Assembly (NCBI GenBank): GCA_026126025.1
Contig: JAHCJZ010000003.1
Coordinates: forward strand, 1-64,000
Source of the DNA: Bauldia sp.
GTDB lineage: Bacteria > Pseudomonadota > Alphaproteobacteria > Rhizobiales > Kaistiaceae
Reading direction: 5' to 3'
Length of the DNA stretch: 64,000 bases
This document shows, piece after piece, positions 35,848-44,854 of this stretch (position 1 is the stretch's first letter; each line of letters starts with the position of its first letter). The position numbers and the translations under genes are program-made. The notes below the pieces were generated by a model that saw nothing but the letters and a program-made list of their open reading frames with translations, was not told where the DNA came from and searched no databases.

Positions 35848-36038
35848 AGACCCATTATGACGCGGACGCGGACGCTCTTTACATCCGCCTTTCCCCTGTC
35901 CCGATCTCAGAGACGGAGGAGGTCGCGCCGGGCGTGATGCTCGATTTCGACGCCGCCGGGCATCTCATTGGCATCGAGGTGCTCGGCGCCAGCCGTCGTC
36001 TGCCCGAGGGTACCGACCTTCCGAGCGCCGCCGAGTAG
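35844..36038 (+). CDS. DUF2283 domain protein (antitoxin-like)
   Basis: The 64-residue protein is a full-length DUF2283: [46 protein letters not shown]. These short proteins commonly accompany DUF4258 proteins in putative toxin-antitoxin modules. Here the companion is reduced to 26 codons and the pair lies inside the pheST operon, 4 bases before pheT, so it is presumably transcribed with the synthetase. Confidence 0.88.
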   Translation: MKTHYDADADALYIRLSPVPISETEEVAPGVMLDFDAAGHLIGIEVLGASRRLPEGTDLPSAAE

Positions 36039-36042
36039 CCCT

Positions 36043-38460
36043 ATGAAGTTCACGCTGTCCTGGCTCAAGGAACACCTCGAAACCGACGCCTCCGTCGAGG
36101 CGATCGCCGCGACGCTGACGCGGATCGGCCTCGAGGTCGAGAGCGTCGAGAACAAGGCGACGGCGCTTGCACCGTTCCGCATCGCGTCGGTGGTCTCGGC
36201 CGAGCCGCACCCCAACGCCGACCGGCTGCGCGTCTGCATGGTGGATGCCGGCGACGGCGCGCCGGTGCAGGTGGTGTGCGGCGCGCCCAACGCCCGGGCC
36301 GGGATGAAGGGGGTGTTCGCGCCGCCGGGCTCGCACATCCCGGGCACCGGAATCGACCTCAAGACCGGCACGATCCGCGGCGTGGAATCGCGCGGCATGC
36401 TGCTATCGGAGCGCGAGCTCGGCCTGTCGGACGCCCATGAAGGCATCATCGCGCTGCCGGCGGACGCGCCGGTGGGATCGCCCTACGCGGCATGGGCCGG
36501 GCTCGACGACCCGGTGATCGACGCCGCGGTCACGCCGAACCGACCGGACTGCCTCGGCGTCTCCGGCATCGCCCGCGACCTCGCGGCCGTCGGGCTGGGG
36601 ACGCTGAAGACCCCCGAGGTCGACGCCGTCGCCGGCGGCTTCCCGTGCCCGGTGACGGTGACGCTCGATTTCGCGGCGGGCGCGTCGCTCTGCCCGGCCT
36701 TCGGACTGAGGCTGGTGCGGGGCGTCAGGAACGGCCCGTCGCCGGAATGGCTGCAGCGGCGGCTTCGCGAGATCGGGCTGCGCCCGATCAACGCGCTGGT
36801 CGACATCACCAATTTCCTCACCATCGACCGCAACCGGCCGCTCCACGTTTTTGACGCGGGGAAGGTCGTCGGCAATCTCACGGTCCGGCGCGCCAAAGCC
36901 GGCGAGACGGTGCTGGCGCTCGACGGGCGGACCTACGCGCTCGACGAGACGATGTGCGTCATCGCCGACGAGAAGGGCGTCGAGTCGCTGGCCGGCATCA
37001 TGGGCGGCGAGGAGACCGGCTGCTCAGAGGGAACGACCGACGTGCTGATCGAGTCCGCGCTGTGGGAACCGCTCAACATCGCCCAGACCGGCCGCAAGCT
37101 CGGCATCCATTCGGACGCGCGGTTCCGCTTCGAGCGCGGCGTCGACCCGGCCTTCATGCTGCCGGGGCTGGAGCTGGCGACGCGAATGGTGCTCGATCTC
37201 TGCGGCGGCGAGGCGAGCGAGGTCGTGGTGGCCGGAACAGTGCCTGGCGGCCCGGACATGGTGGAGTTCCCGCTGTCCGAGGTCGAGCGGCTCGCCGGCA
37301 TCGACCTTCCCACCGACCGCATTCGCGGGATACTGAGCCGGCTCGGATTCGAATCCGCCGGCGTCGGCGGCACCGTCGCGGTCCAGCCGCCGAGCTGGCG
37401 TCCGGACGTCGCGGGCAAGGCCGACCTCGTCGAGGAGGTCGTGCGCATGGTCGGCCTCGACGCCATCCCCGCCGTCCCGCTGCCGCGGCCCGAGGGCGTG
37501 CCGCGGCCGGTGCTGACGCCGGCGCAGCGCCGCGTCCGCCTGGCGCGCCGGACGTTGGCCGCGCGCGGCATGACAGAGGCGGTGACGTGGTCCTTCCTGC
37601 CGAAGACGCACGCCGAGGCTTTCGGCGGCGGCGCGCCGGAGCTGGCGCTCGTCAACCCGATCTCGACCGACATGAGCGACATGCGGCCGAGCCTCCTCCC
37701 CGGCCTTATCGCTGCGGCGCAGCGCAATGCGGCGCGCGGCTTCGGCGATGTCGCCCTGTTCGAGGTCGGCCAGATCTATCGCGGCGTGAAGCCGGAGGAT
37801 CAGCTGACCGCGGCCTCGGGCGTTCGCCGCGGCAATGCGGGAACGGAGACCGCCGGCCGCCACTGGTCGAGCAACGCGCCGGGCGTGTCGGTGTTCGACG
37901 CGAAGGCCGATCTCATCGCGCTCCTGGCGACGCTCGGGGCGCCGGTCGACCGGCTGCAGGTCGTCGCCGGTGGACCCGCCTGGTTCCATCCCGGCCGCGC
38001 CGGGACCGTGCAGCTCGGTCCGAAGACCGTGATCGGCTGGTTCGGCGAGTTCCATCCCGCCGTGCTGGAACGCCTCGATGCGGCGGCGCCGGTCGCGGGC
38101 TTCGAAGTGATCCTCGACGCGATCCCCGTCGCCAAGGCGCGGCCGACGCGGACGCGACCGCCGCTCGCAGTCTCGGACCTTCAGCCCGTCCGGCGCGACT
38201 TCGCCTTCGTGATGGACCGGACGGTGGAGGCGGCGCGAATCATCCGCGCCGCGGAGGGCGCCGACAAGGCGCTGATCACCGGCGTCGCCGTGTTCGACGT
38301 GTTCGAGGGCGGCGCGATCGGCGCCGGCCGGAAGTCGGTCGCGATCGAGGTGACGCTCCAGCCGCGCGACCGCACGCTCACCGACGCAGAGATCGACGCG
38401 GTGTCGGCGAAGGTGGTCGCCGAGGTCGCCAAGGCGACCGGCGCGACGCTGCGGACTTAG
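36043..38460 (+). CDS. pheT: Phenylalanine-tRNA ligase beta subunit
   Basis: The 805-residue subunit follows the standard bacterial order: N-terminal domain ([24 protein letters not shown]), a tRNA-binding EMAP-like domain ([33 protein letters not shown]), B3/B4 domain (editing; [18 protein letters not shown]), B5, the catalytic-like core and the C-terminal ferredoxin-fold anticodon-binding domain ([17 protein letters not shown]). It edits misacylated Tyr-tRNA(Phe) and binds tRNA. The ATG at 36043 is 4 bases after the DUF2283 stop. Confidence 0.97.
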   Translation: MKFTLSWLKEHLETDASVEAIAATLTRIGLEVESVENKATALAPFRIASVVSAEPHPNADRLRVCMVDAGDGAPVQVVCGAPNARAGMKGVFAPPGSHIPGTGIDLKTGTIRGVESRGMLLSERELGLSDAHEGIIALPADAPVGSPYAAWAGLDDPVIDAAVTPNRPDCLGVSGIARDLAAVGLGTLKTPEVDAVAGGFPCPVTVTLDFAAGASLCPAFGLRLVRGVRNGPSPEWLQRRLREIGLRPINALVDITNFLTIDRNRPLHVFDAGKVVGNLTVRRAKAGETVLALDGRTYALDETMCVIADEKGVESLAGIMGGEETGCSEGTTDVLIESALWEPLNIAQTGRKLGIHSDARFRFERGVDPAFMLPGLELATRMVLDLCGGEASEVVVAGTVPGGPDMVEFPLSEVERLAGIDLPTDRIRGILSRLGFESAGVGGTVAVQPPSWRPDVAGKADLVEEVVRMVGLDAIPAVPLPRPEGVPRPVLTPAQRRVRLARRTLAARGMTEAVTWSFLPKTHAEAFGGGAPELALVNPISTDMSDMRPSLLPGLIAAAQRNAARGFGDVALFEVGQIYRGVKPEDQLTAASGVRRGNAGTETAGRHWSSNAPGVSVFDAKADLIALLATLGAPVDRLQVVAGGPAWFHPGRAGTVQLGPKTVIGWFGEFHPAVLERLDAAAPVAGFEVILDAIPVAKARPTRTRPPLAVSDLQPVRRDFAFVMDRTVEAARIIRAAEGADKALITGVAVFDVFEGGAIGAGRKSVAIEVTLQPRDRTLTDAEIDAVSAKVVAEVAKATGATLRT

Positions 38461-38492
38461 CGCTCAGGCTGGTGCGCTGTTGAACCACATCC

Positions 38493-38518
38493 TTTCAACC
38501 TCCCCCTTGCGAGAGGGT
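38493..38518. repeat. Fragment of family A repeat
   Basis: The sequence TTTCAACCTCCCCCTTGCGA is like the outer edge of the family A arm at 10974-10995. Only a half arm remains, in the 66-base gap between convergent pheT and phoB. Confidence 0.5.
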
Positions 38519-38526
38519 GTCCGGGT

Positions 38527-39225
38527 CTAGCCCGAATACTGCTCGTCGAGGGCGTAGCCGGCGCCGCGGACGGTGCGGATCGGGTCGCGGGCGCGGCCGC
38601 GATTGATGGCGCGGCGGAGGCGGCCGACATGGACGTCCACGGTCCGCTCGTCGACATAGACCTCGCGGCCCCACACGCCGTCGAGCAACTGCTCGCGGGA
38701 GAAGACGCGGCCGGGACTGCGCATCAGATATTCGAGGAGCCGGTATTCGGTCGGGCCGAGGTGAAGCTCGCGGCCGTTGCGGCGGACGCGATGGGTCTCG
38801 CGGTCGAGCTCGATGTCGCCGCTCTTGAGGACGGACGCCACCACCTCCGGGCGGGTGCGCCGCAGCATGGCGCGGATCCGCGCCATCAGCTCGGGCACCG
38901 AGAACGGCTTCACCACATAGTCGTCCGCGCCGGTCGAGAGGCCGCGGATGCGCTCGCTCTCCTCGCCGCGCGCCGTCAGCATGATGATGGGCAAAGCGCG
39001 GGTGTCCTCGCGGGCGCGCAGCCGCCGGCAGAGCTCGATCCCGGTGACGCCAGGCAGCATCCAGTCGAGCACCAGGAGGTCGGGGACCGTTTCGCGCAGC
39101 TTCAGCTCGGCTTCGTCGCCGCGCAGCGCGGCATCGACCGTGTAGCCCTCGGATTCGAGATTGTAGCGGAGGAGCGTGGTCAGCGGCTCCTCGTCCTCAA
39201 CGATCATCACCCGCGCTGCTGTCAT
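38527..39225 (-). CDS. phoB: Phosphate regulon response regulator PhoB
   Basis: The 232-residue OmpR-type regulator has a receiver domain (MIVEDEEPL; phosphorylated Asp54 in LVLDWMLPG; KPFS switch Lys) and a winged-helix DNA-binding domain (GPTEYRLLEYLMRSPGRVFSREQLLDGVWG, ERTVDVHVGRLRRAI). Phosphorylated by PhoR when phosphate is short, it activates PHO boxes such as the one at 44822-44854. It is the last gene of the phoR-pst-phoU-phoB block. Confidence 0.96.
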   Translation of the reverse strand: MTAARVMIVEDEEPLTTLLRYNLESEGYTVDAALRGDEAELKLRETVPDLLVLDWMLPGVTGIELCRRLRAREDTRALPIIMLTARGEESERIRGLSTGADDYVVKPFSVPELMARIRAMLRRTRPEVVASVLKSGDIELDRETHRVRRNGRELHLGPTEYRLLEYLMRSPGRVFSREQLLDGVWGREVYVDERTVDVHVGRLRRAINRGRARDPIRTVRGAGYALDEQYSG

Positions 39226-39260
39226 CGTTCAGCTCCGATCCAAGCCTCTGACGGCACGTG

Positions 39261-39980
39261 TCAATCGTCGGTCTGCGGAAGGTCGGCGGGGGCGACCGTG
39301 CGGTCGCGCTTCGGCCGCTCGTCGGTCAGCATCACGCCGGTGATCTGGTAGTGCACCGTCTCGGCGATGTTGGTGGCGTGGTCGCCGATCCGCTCGATGT
39401 TCTTGGCGCAGAACAGAAGATGCGTGCAGAACCCGATATTGCGCGGATCCTCCATCATGTAGGTGAGGAGCTCGCGGAACAGCGAGGTGTAGAGCGCGTC
39501 GACCTCCTCGTCGCGCCGCCACACCGCCATTGCGGCGTCGGTGTCGCGGCCGGCATAGGCGTCGAGGACATGCTTCAGCTGCTCGAGGCTGAGCTCGGCG
39601 AGATGCTCGACGCCATGCACCAGCGACTGCGGCTGGAACTGGCCCTGCAGCGCGATCACGCGCTTGGCGATGTTCTTGGCGAGATCGCCGACGCGCTCGA
39701 GGTCCGCGGCGATGCGGATCGCGGCAACCACTTCGCGCAGGTCGCGCGCCATCGGCTGGCGGCGGGCGATGAGGAGGATCGCCTTCTCCTCGATCTCATG
39801 CTGGAGGCGGTCGACCTTGTAGTCGTCGGCGATGATGCGCTGGGCGAGCTCGGCATCGAGGCGCACAAGGGCCGACATCGCCCGCTCGACCATCTGCTCG
39901 GCGAGACCGCCGATCTCGGCGACGGAGCGGCCGATCTCCCTGAGTTCGTCGTCGAAGGCGCTGACGGTATGGTCGGTCAT
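39261..39980 (-). CDS. phoU: Phosphate signalling regulator PhoU
   Basis: The 239-residue all-helical protein has two PhoU three-helix repeats (HTVSAFDDELREIGRSVAEIGGLAEQMVERAM; DLERVGDLAKNIAKRV; and again ERIGDHATNIAETVHY) with the conserved E/DxxxD metal-binding positions. It links the state of the Pst transporter to PhoR and limits phosphate uptake. It lies 22 bases after pstB and 35 bases before phoB. Confidence 0.96.
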   Translation of the reverse strand: MTDHTVSAFDDELREIGRSVAEIGGLAEQMVERAMSALVRLDAELAQRIIADDYKVDRLQHEIEEKAILLIARRQPMARDLREVVAAIRIAADLERVGDLAKNIAKRVIALQGQFQPQSLVHGVEHLAELSLEQLKHVLDAYAGRDTDAAMAVWRRDEEVDALYTSLFRELLTYMMEDPRNIGFCTHLLFCAKNIERIGDHATNIAETVHYQITGVMLTDERPKRDRTVAPADLPQTDD

Positions 39981-40002
39981 TGGCGTGAGCTTTCTCCTCC
40001 GG

Positions 40003-40851
40003 TCAGCCGAAGCGGCCGGTGATGTAGTCCTGGGTGCGCTGGTCGACCGGGTTGGTGAAGATGTGGTCGGTCGTGCCCGATTCCACCAGCTTGCCGAGAT
40101 GGAAGAACGAGGTCAGCTGCGAGACGCGGGCGGCCTGCTGCATCGAGTGGGTGACGATGATGATCGCGTAGTTCTGGCGCAGCTCGTCGATCAGCTCCTC
40201 GATCTTCGCGGTGGCGATGGGGTCGAGCGCCGAGCAGGGCTCGTCCATAAGGATGACTTCGGGGCTGACGGCGATCGCGCGCGCGATGCAGAGGCGCTGC
40301 TGCTGGCCGCCGGAGAGGCCGGTACCCGGCTCGTGGAGGCGGTCCTTGACCTCCTCCCACAGGGCGCCCTTCCGGAGGCTGCTCTCGACGATCTGGTCGA
40401 GCTCGGCCTTGTTGCGGGCAAGGCCATGGATGCGCGGGCCGTAGGACACATTCTCGTAGATCGACTTGGGGAACGGGTTCGGCTTCTGGAACACCATGCC
40501 GACGCGGGCGCGCAGCTCGACCACGTCGAGGGATGGGTCGTGGATGTCGTTGCCGTCGAGGGTGATCCGCCCCTCGACGCGGGCGCCTTCAATGGTGTCG
40601 TTCATGCGGTTGATGCAGCGCAGGAACGTCGACTTGCCGCAGCCCGACGGACCGATGAAGGCGGTCACGGTGCGGTCGGGAATGTCGACCGACACGTCGA
40701 ACAGCGCCTGCTTCTCGCCGTAGAACACGTTGACGTTTTCCGCCTTCACCGCGATCGGATGGGCGCCGGCGACCGCGCCGGGCGCAACCGTCGCCGCGGC
40801 GGCGGTGCCGTTCTCGCTCTTGGCGGTGGGAATCGGGGCCATGACCATCAT
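40003..40851 (-). CDS. pstB: Phosphate ABC transporter ATP-binding protein PstB
   Basis: The 282-residue ATPase shows Walker A (GPSGCGKST), the Q-loop region ([27 protein letters not shown]), the signature [14 protein letters not shown] and Walker B ([14 protein letters not shown]). It powers high-affinity phosphate import with PstA and PstC. The N-terminus has about 32 low-complexity residues. Three ATG codons lie close together (40851, 40848, 40842); the second is best spaced from the AGGAG site. Confidence 0.97.
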   Translation of the reverse strand: MMVMAPIPTAKSENGTAAAATVAPGAVAGAHPIAVKAENVNVFYGEKQALFDVSVDIPDRTVTAFIGPSGCGKSTFLRCINRMNDTIEGARVEGRITLDGNDIHDPSLDVVELRARVGMVFQKPNPFPKSIYENVSYGPRIHGLARNKAELDQIVESSLRKGALWEEVKDRLHEPGTGLSGGQQQRLCIARAIAVSPEVILMDEPCSALDPIATAKIEELIDELRQNYAIIIVTHSMQQAARVSQLTSFFHLGKLVESGTTDHIFTNPVDQRTQDYITGRFG

Positions 40852-40869
40852 TCTACTCCTGTCCGTTGC

Positions 40870-42240
40870 CTACCACCGGCGCTCGAAACGCTGACGGAGG
40901 AAAATCGCCACCGCGTTCATCAGGATCATCAGCCCGAGAAGGACGAGGATCGCTGCCGAGGTGCGGGGCTCGAAGAAGTTGCGGTTCTCGTTGCCCTGCC
41001 AGAGGAAGATCTGCACCGGAAGAGCGGTCGAAGGATCGAACGGCGTCGCCGGGACGGCCGCGACGAAGGCGCTCATGCCGATGAGGAGCAGCGGCGCGGT
41101 CTCGCCGAGCGCCTGCGCCACGCCGATAATGGTCGCGGTGAGGATGCCCGGCGCCGTCAGCGGCAGGACGTGGTGAAACACGGTCTGCACCCGCGACGCG
41201 CCGAGGCCGAGGGCGGCCTGGCGGATCGACGGCGGCACGGCCTTCAACGCGGCGCGCGTCGCGATGATGATGGTCGGCAGCGTCATCAGCGTCAGCACCA
41301 GGCCGCCGGCGATCGGCGCCGATAGCGGCAGGTGGAAGGTATTGATGAAGACCGCCGCGCCGAGAAGGCCGAAGACGATCGACGGCACCGCGGCGAGGTT
41401 GTTGATGTTGACCTCGATGAGGTCGGTCAGGCGGTTCTTGGGCGCGAACTCCTCCAGATAGATCGCGGAGGCGACGCCGATCGGGACCGCGAGGAGCACG
41501 ACCACCAGCATCATGAAGAGCGACCCGACGAACGCGCCGGCAAGGCCGGCATTGGCGGGGGACGACCTTGAGTCGACGCTGAAGAACAGCGTCGAAGTGA
41601 ACTTCATGTCGATCGTGCCGTCCTCGTAGAAGGAGTCGGCGATCGCGCGCGTGGTTGCCGACAGCTGCTGCCGGCTGTCGGGCAGCGTGCGGTCGATGTT
41701 GCCCTTGAGCCAGACGTCGACATTGGCGTCGGCGAGGAGGTTCACCGTCACGGTGCGCCCGAGGATGTCGGAATCCGCCAGGAACATGTCGCGCAGCTTG
41801 AAGCGCTCGTTGCCGGCGATGAGCCCGGTAAGGTCGCGCGCCTGGTACTCGCCGGGCGGCAGTTTGGCGCGGACCGCCTCCTCGATCAGCCGGTTCCAGG
41901 GCGCCGTCGCGACGTTGCGCTCCCAGTTGCGGATCGCGATGAGGTAGTCGTTCTCGCTCTGGCCGGCCTGCCGCTCCGGCCGCTCGCCGACGGTGATGAT
42001 CTCGGGGTCGAACAGAACGTCGAGCGTCGCGACCGGCTGCCAGAAGGCCGGCACGCCCTTGACCATGATCGTGCCGAAGAGGATCGCGACGAACGACAGC
42101 GCCGCGACGATCGCAGCGATGCCGTAGCCGCGGAACCGCAGCTCGGCGCGGTGCCGGCGCCTCAGGCCAGCGCGGACTTTCTGCGCCTGCCCGGTTTCGC
42201 GCGGCGGGGGGGCATCGACCATGATATCGGCGGCGGACAT
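40870..42240 (-). CDS. pstA: Phosphate ABC transporter permease PstA (long form)
   Basis: The 456-residue permease has a first transmembrane segment at about 38-62, then a periplasmic insert of about 180 residues (DUF3333-type) absent from the 300-residue enterobacterial PstA, followed by the ABC permease domain with five more membrane segments (FVGSLFMMLVVVLLAVPIGVA; EFAPKNRLTDLIEVNINNLAAVPSIVFGLLG; ALGLGASRVQTVFHHVLPLTAPGI, the EAA-like coupling loop). It ends just before pstB. Confidence 0.94.
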   Translation of the reverse strand: MSAADIMVDAPPPRETGQAQKVRAGLRRRHRAELRFRGYGIAAIVAALSFVAILFGTIMVKGVPAFWQPVATLDVLFDPEIITVGERPERQAGQSENDYLIAIRNWERNVATAPWNRLIEEAVRAKLPPGEYQARDLTGLIAGNERFKLRDMFLADSDILGRTVTVNLLADANVDVWLKGNIDRTLPDSRQQLSATTRAIADSFYEDGTIDMKFTSTLFFSVDSRSSPANAGLAGAFVGSLFMMLVVVLLAVPIGVASAIYLEEFAPKNRLTDLIEVNINNLAAVPSIVFGLLGAAVFINTFHLPLSAPIAGGLVLTLMTLPTIIIATRAALKAVPPSIRQAALGLGASRVQTVFHHVLPLTAPGILTATIIGVAQALGETAPLLLIGMSAFVAAVPATPFDPSTALPVQIFLWQGNENRNFFEPRTSAAILVLLGLMILMNAVAIFLRQRFERRW

Positions 42241-42242
42241 GG

Positions 42243-43619
42243 CTAGTCGTACTGCTCCCTGAACCGGCGCACGATATAGAGCGCCACAACGTTGAGGATC
42301 AGCGTCATCGCGAAGAGCGTCAGGCCAAGCGCGAAGGCGACGAGCGATTGCGGGCTCTCGAAGTCGGTGTCGCCGGTGAGCTGGTTGACGATGCTCACGG
42401 TCATGGTCGAGGCCGGCTCCAGCGGGTTGGCGCGCAGCACCGGCGCGTTGCCGGCGGCGAGCACGACGATCATCGTCTCGCCGATCGCGCGGCTCACCGC
42501 GAGGAGGAAGGCGCCGACGATGCCGGGCAGCGCCGCGGGGAGGAGCACGCGCCGGATGGTCTCGGACCGGGTCGCGCCGAGGCCGTAGGACCCGTCGCGC
42601 AGCGACCGCGGCACCTGGGTGATGATGTCGTCGGACAGCGAGGAGATGAAGGGGATGATCATCACCCCCATCACCACGCCCGCGGTGAGCGCGCTGGTGG
42701 CGCTGATGTTGATGCCGATGGACTCGCCGAATTCACGCAGGAACGGACCGACCGTCACCAGGGCGAAGAAGCCATAGACGATGGTCGGGATGCCGGCGAG
42801 AATCTCGATCACCGGCTTGGCGAACTGACGCACCCAGCGCGGCGCATATTCGGCCATGAAGATCGCGGTCATCAGGCCGATCGGAAGGGCCACCAGCATC
42901 GCGATGATGCTGATCATGATCGTGCCGGAGAGAAGCGGCAGCAGCCCGTAGTCGCCAAAGGCGCCGGATTCGGTGGAGCTGAAGGTCGGACTCCATCGCG
43001 TGCCGAAGAAGAAGTCGACCGGACTGACGAAGGTGAAGAAGCGGAGCGCCTCGCCGAGCAGCGAGATGACGATGCCGACCGTCGTCAGGATCGCGATGCC
43101 GGACGATACGAGGAGCAGGACGTTGACGACGCGCTCGACCTCGTTGCGCGCCCGCATGCGCGGCGCGATGCGGCTGCGCGCATACCAGAGGCCGGCGGCG
43201 CCCGCGATCGCCGCGAGGGCGATGGCGGCGATCGAGGTCAGGCCCTTGAAGCTGGTGAGATTCTCGGCGGCCCTGATCTCCCATTCCTCGGGCTGGCCGG
43301 CGACCACGATGCCGTCGGCGATCTGCTCGACGCGGCGGATCTGGGCATCGATCTGGGTGCCGGAGAGGACCGCGAGCTCGTCGGGGAACTGGCCGATCAG
43401 ATAGCCGCGGGTGAGCGGTCCGGAGAACGCCGTCCAGAGAATGAGGACGAGGAGCGCCGGGATGACGCACCAGATGGCGACCAGCGCGCCGTGATAGTTG
43501 GAGCGCGAGTGGAGCTTGGTGCCCTCGTCGCGCGAGCGCCGGCGCGATCGCGACAGGCCGACGCGGTAGCCGATCGAAATCAGGGCAAGCAGTACAACGA
43601 CAACCAGCAAGCTGCTCAC
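42243..43619 (-). CDS. pstC: Phosphate ABC transporter permease PstC (long form)
   Basis: The 458-residue permease has two hydrophobic segments in the N-terminal 75 residues, a soluble insert (PstC_N-like) up to about 130, and then the permease domain (VALPIGLMTAIFMAEYAPRWVR; KPVIEILAGIPTIVYGFFALV; YGLGATRSETIRRVLLPAALPGIVGA coupling loop). It forms the channel with PstA. It is separated from pstA by 2 bases, and from pstS by 89 bases with a strong hairpin. Confidence 0.94.
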   Translation of the reverse strand: MSSLLVVVVLLALISIGYRVGLSRSRRRSRDEGTKLHSRSNYHGALVAIWCVIPALLVLILWTAFSGPLTRGYLIGQFPDELAVLSGTQIDAQIRRVEQIADGIVVAGQPEEWEIRAAENLTSFKGLTSIAAIALAAIAGAAGLWYARSRIAPRMRARNEVERVVNVLLLVSSGIAILTTVGIVISLLGEALRFFTFVSPVDFFFGTRWSPTFSSTESGAFGDYGLLPLLSGTIMISIIAMLVALPIGLMTAIFMAEYAPRWVRQFAKPVIEILAGIPTIVYGFFALVTVGPFLREFGESIGINISATSALTAGVVMGVMIIPFISSLSDDIITQVPRSLRDGSYGLGATRSETIRRVLLPAALPGIVGAFLLAVSRAIGETMIVVLAAGNAPVLRANPLEPASTMTVSIVNQLTGDTDFESPQSLVAFALGLTLFAMTLILNVVALYIVRRFREQYD

Positions 43620-43654
43620 GAAGCGCCCCCGCGACCCCGGTCTTCTTTTTGGAC

Positions 43655-43680
43655 GCCGGGACCCGCGGACGGGTCCCGGC
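43655..43680 (-). terminator. Hairpin between pstS and pstC
   Basis: An 11-base perfect stem, GCCGGGACCCG with CGGGTCCCGGC, closes a 4-base loop (TCCG on the transcribed strand). A short A-rich stretch, not a T run, follows in the RNA. It lies 28 bases after the pstS stop and most likely stabilises the pstS part of the message or partly stops transcription, giving more binding protein than permease. Confidence 0.6.
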
Positions 43681-43708
43681 AGATCGGTTCCGCCGTGAGG
43701 CGGCGCGG

Positions 43709-44740
43709 CTACGGCGTGATGTACGCGCGGCCGTCGAAGCCGGCGAGCGCGGCGGCGAGCTCCTCGGCCGGAGCCGGGATCAGGCCGGCGTCCTCGAGAC
43801 GGCCGCCGGCACCCGCCATGCCGTCGGACAGGAAGAACGCGACATATTCTTCGATGCCGGGGATGACCCCAATGTGCTCGCCCTTGACGTAGAAGTAGAG
43901 CGGGCGGGAGACCGGATACTCACCCGAAGCGACGGTCTCCAGGGTTGGCTCGACGCCGGCCACGGTGGCGACCTTCAGGGTGTCGCGGTTTTCCTCGTAG
44001 AAGGAGAGGCCGAACACGCCGACCGACGACGGGGTCGTCTGCAGGCGGGCGAGGGTCTCGGTGTAATCGCCGGCGATCTCGACCACCCGGCCATCCTGGC
44101 GGAAGGTGGTGCAGGCGGCGGTGGCGGCCTCGGCGCTCAGGTCTTCCGGCAGGCCGGCCTCTTCGCAGCCGGCGTCGACGACGTTGAGCTGGAAGACTTC
44201 GCGGGTGCCGTGGTTGGAAGCCGGCACGACGAGGTTGATCGCCTGGGCCGGGAGGGACGGATCGATCTGGTCCCAGCTGGTGTACGGGTTGGCGACGAGC
44301 GCGCCGTCGACCGGAACCTGGGCGGCGATCGCCTTGTAGACATGGACCGGTTCAAGCGCGAAGTCGCCCTGGCTCACCGGGGTCGCGAAGACGATACCGT
44401 CATAGCCGAACATCACTTCGATGATCTGGGTGACGCCGTTGGTGTTGCAGGTCGCGATCTCGGCGGCGCTGATCCGGCGGGACGCGTTGGCGATGTCGAT
44501 GGTGTTGTCGCCGACGCCTTCGCAGAACTGGCGGAAGCCGCCGCCGGTGCCGCCGGAGCCGACGACCGGGGTGTTGAAGTCCGGGAACGCATTGCCGAAC
44601 TCCTCGGCAACGATCGAGGCGAAGGGAAGTACGGTCGACGAACCGGCCACCTGGATGGTGTTGCGCGACTGCGCGACGGCGATCACGGTCGTCGAAAGAA
44701 GGGCCAGCGTCGCAACGCTGCCGAGGGTGGAGAGTCTCAC
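43709..44740 (-). CDS. pstS: Phosphate ABC transporter substrate-binding protein PstS
   Basis: The 343-residue periplasmic protein begins at a GTG (44740) with a GGGAGA site 6 bases upstream. A signal peptide covers about 1-24 with cleavage after AVA. The mature protein starts IQVAGSSTVLPFASIVAEEF, contains the phosphate-binding loop blocks GSGGTGGGFRQFC and ANASRRISAAEI, and NHGTREVFQ. It captures phosphate for PstCAB. It is the first gene after the PHO box. Confidence 0.95.
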   Translation of the reverse strand: MRLSTLGSVATLALLSTTVIAVAQSRNTIQVAGSSTVLPFASIVAEEFGNAFPDFNTPVVGSGGTGGGFRQFCEGVGDNTIDIANASRRISAAEIATCNTNGVTQIIEVMFGYDGIVFATPVSQGDFALEPVHVYKAIAAQVPVDGALVANPYTSWDQIDPSLPAQAINLVVPASNHGTREVFQLNVVDAGCEEAGLPEDLSAEAATAACTTFRQDGRVVEIAGDYTETLARLQTTPSSVGVFGLSFYEENRDTLKVATVAGVEPTLETVASGEYPVSRPLYFYVKGEHIGVIPGIEEYVAFFLSDGMAGAGGRLEDAGLIPAPAEELAAALAGFDGRAYITP

Positions 44741-44821
44741 ATTCGTCTCCCTGTGGTTGGAGCATCTCGGGCGGCCGTCGATCGGCCGGTGCGAGCGGAC
44801 CCTAGGAGCGCCTGCCAATGG

Positions 44822-44854
44822 TTCTATGACGGCGGGGTGACAGTCTTACGACAG
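44822..44854 (-). promoter_or_regulatory. PHO box of three 11-base direct repeats upstream of pstS
   Basis: On the minus strand three consecutive 11-mers run CTGTCGTAAGA, CTGTCACCCCG and CCGTCATAGAA, at 44844-44854, 44833-44843 and 44822-44832. The first seven bases of each fit the PhoB site consensus CTGTCAT, and the first and third have AT-richer tails. The box lies about 80 bases before the pstS start and overlaps the phoR stop codon (44846-44848). It predicts PhoB-activated transcription of pstSCAB-phoU-phoB. Confidence 0.85.

Noticed and set aside
43709-44818. Longer PstS start at 44818
   Set aside because: It adds residues that destroy the signal peptide start; the GTG at 44740 has a good ribosome site and directly begins a signal peptide.
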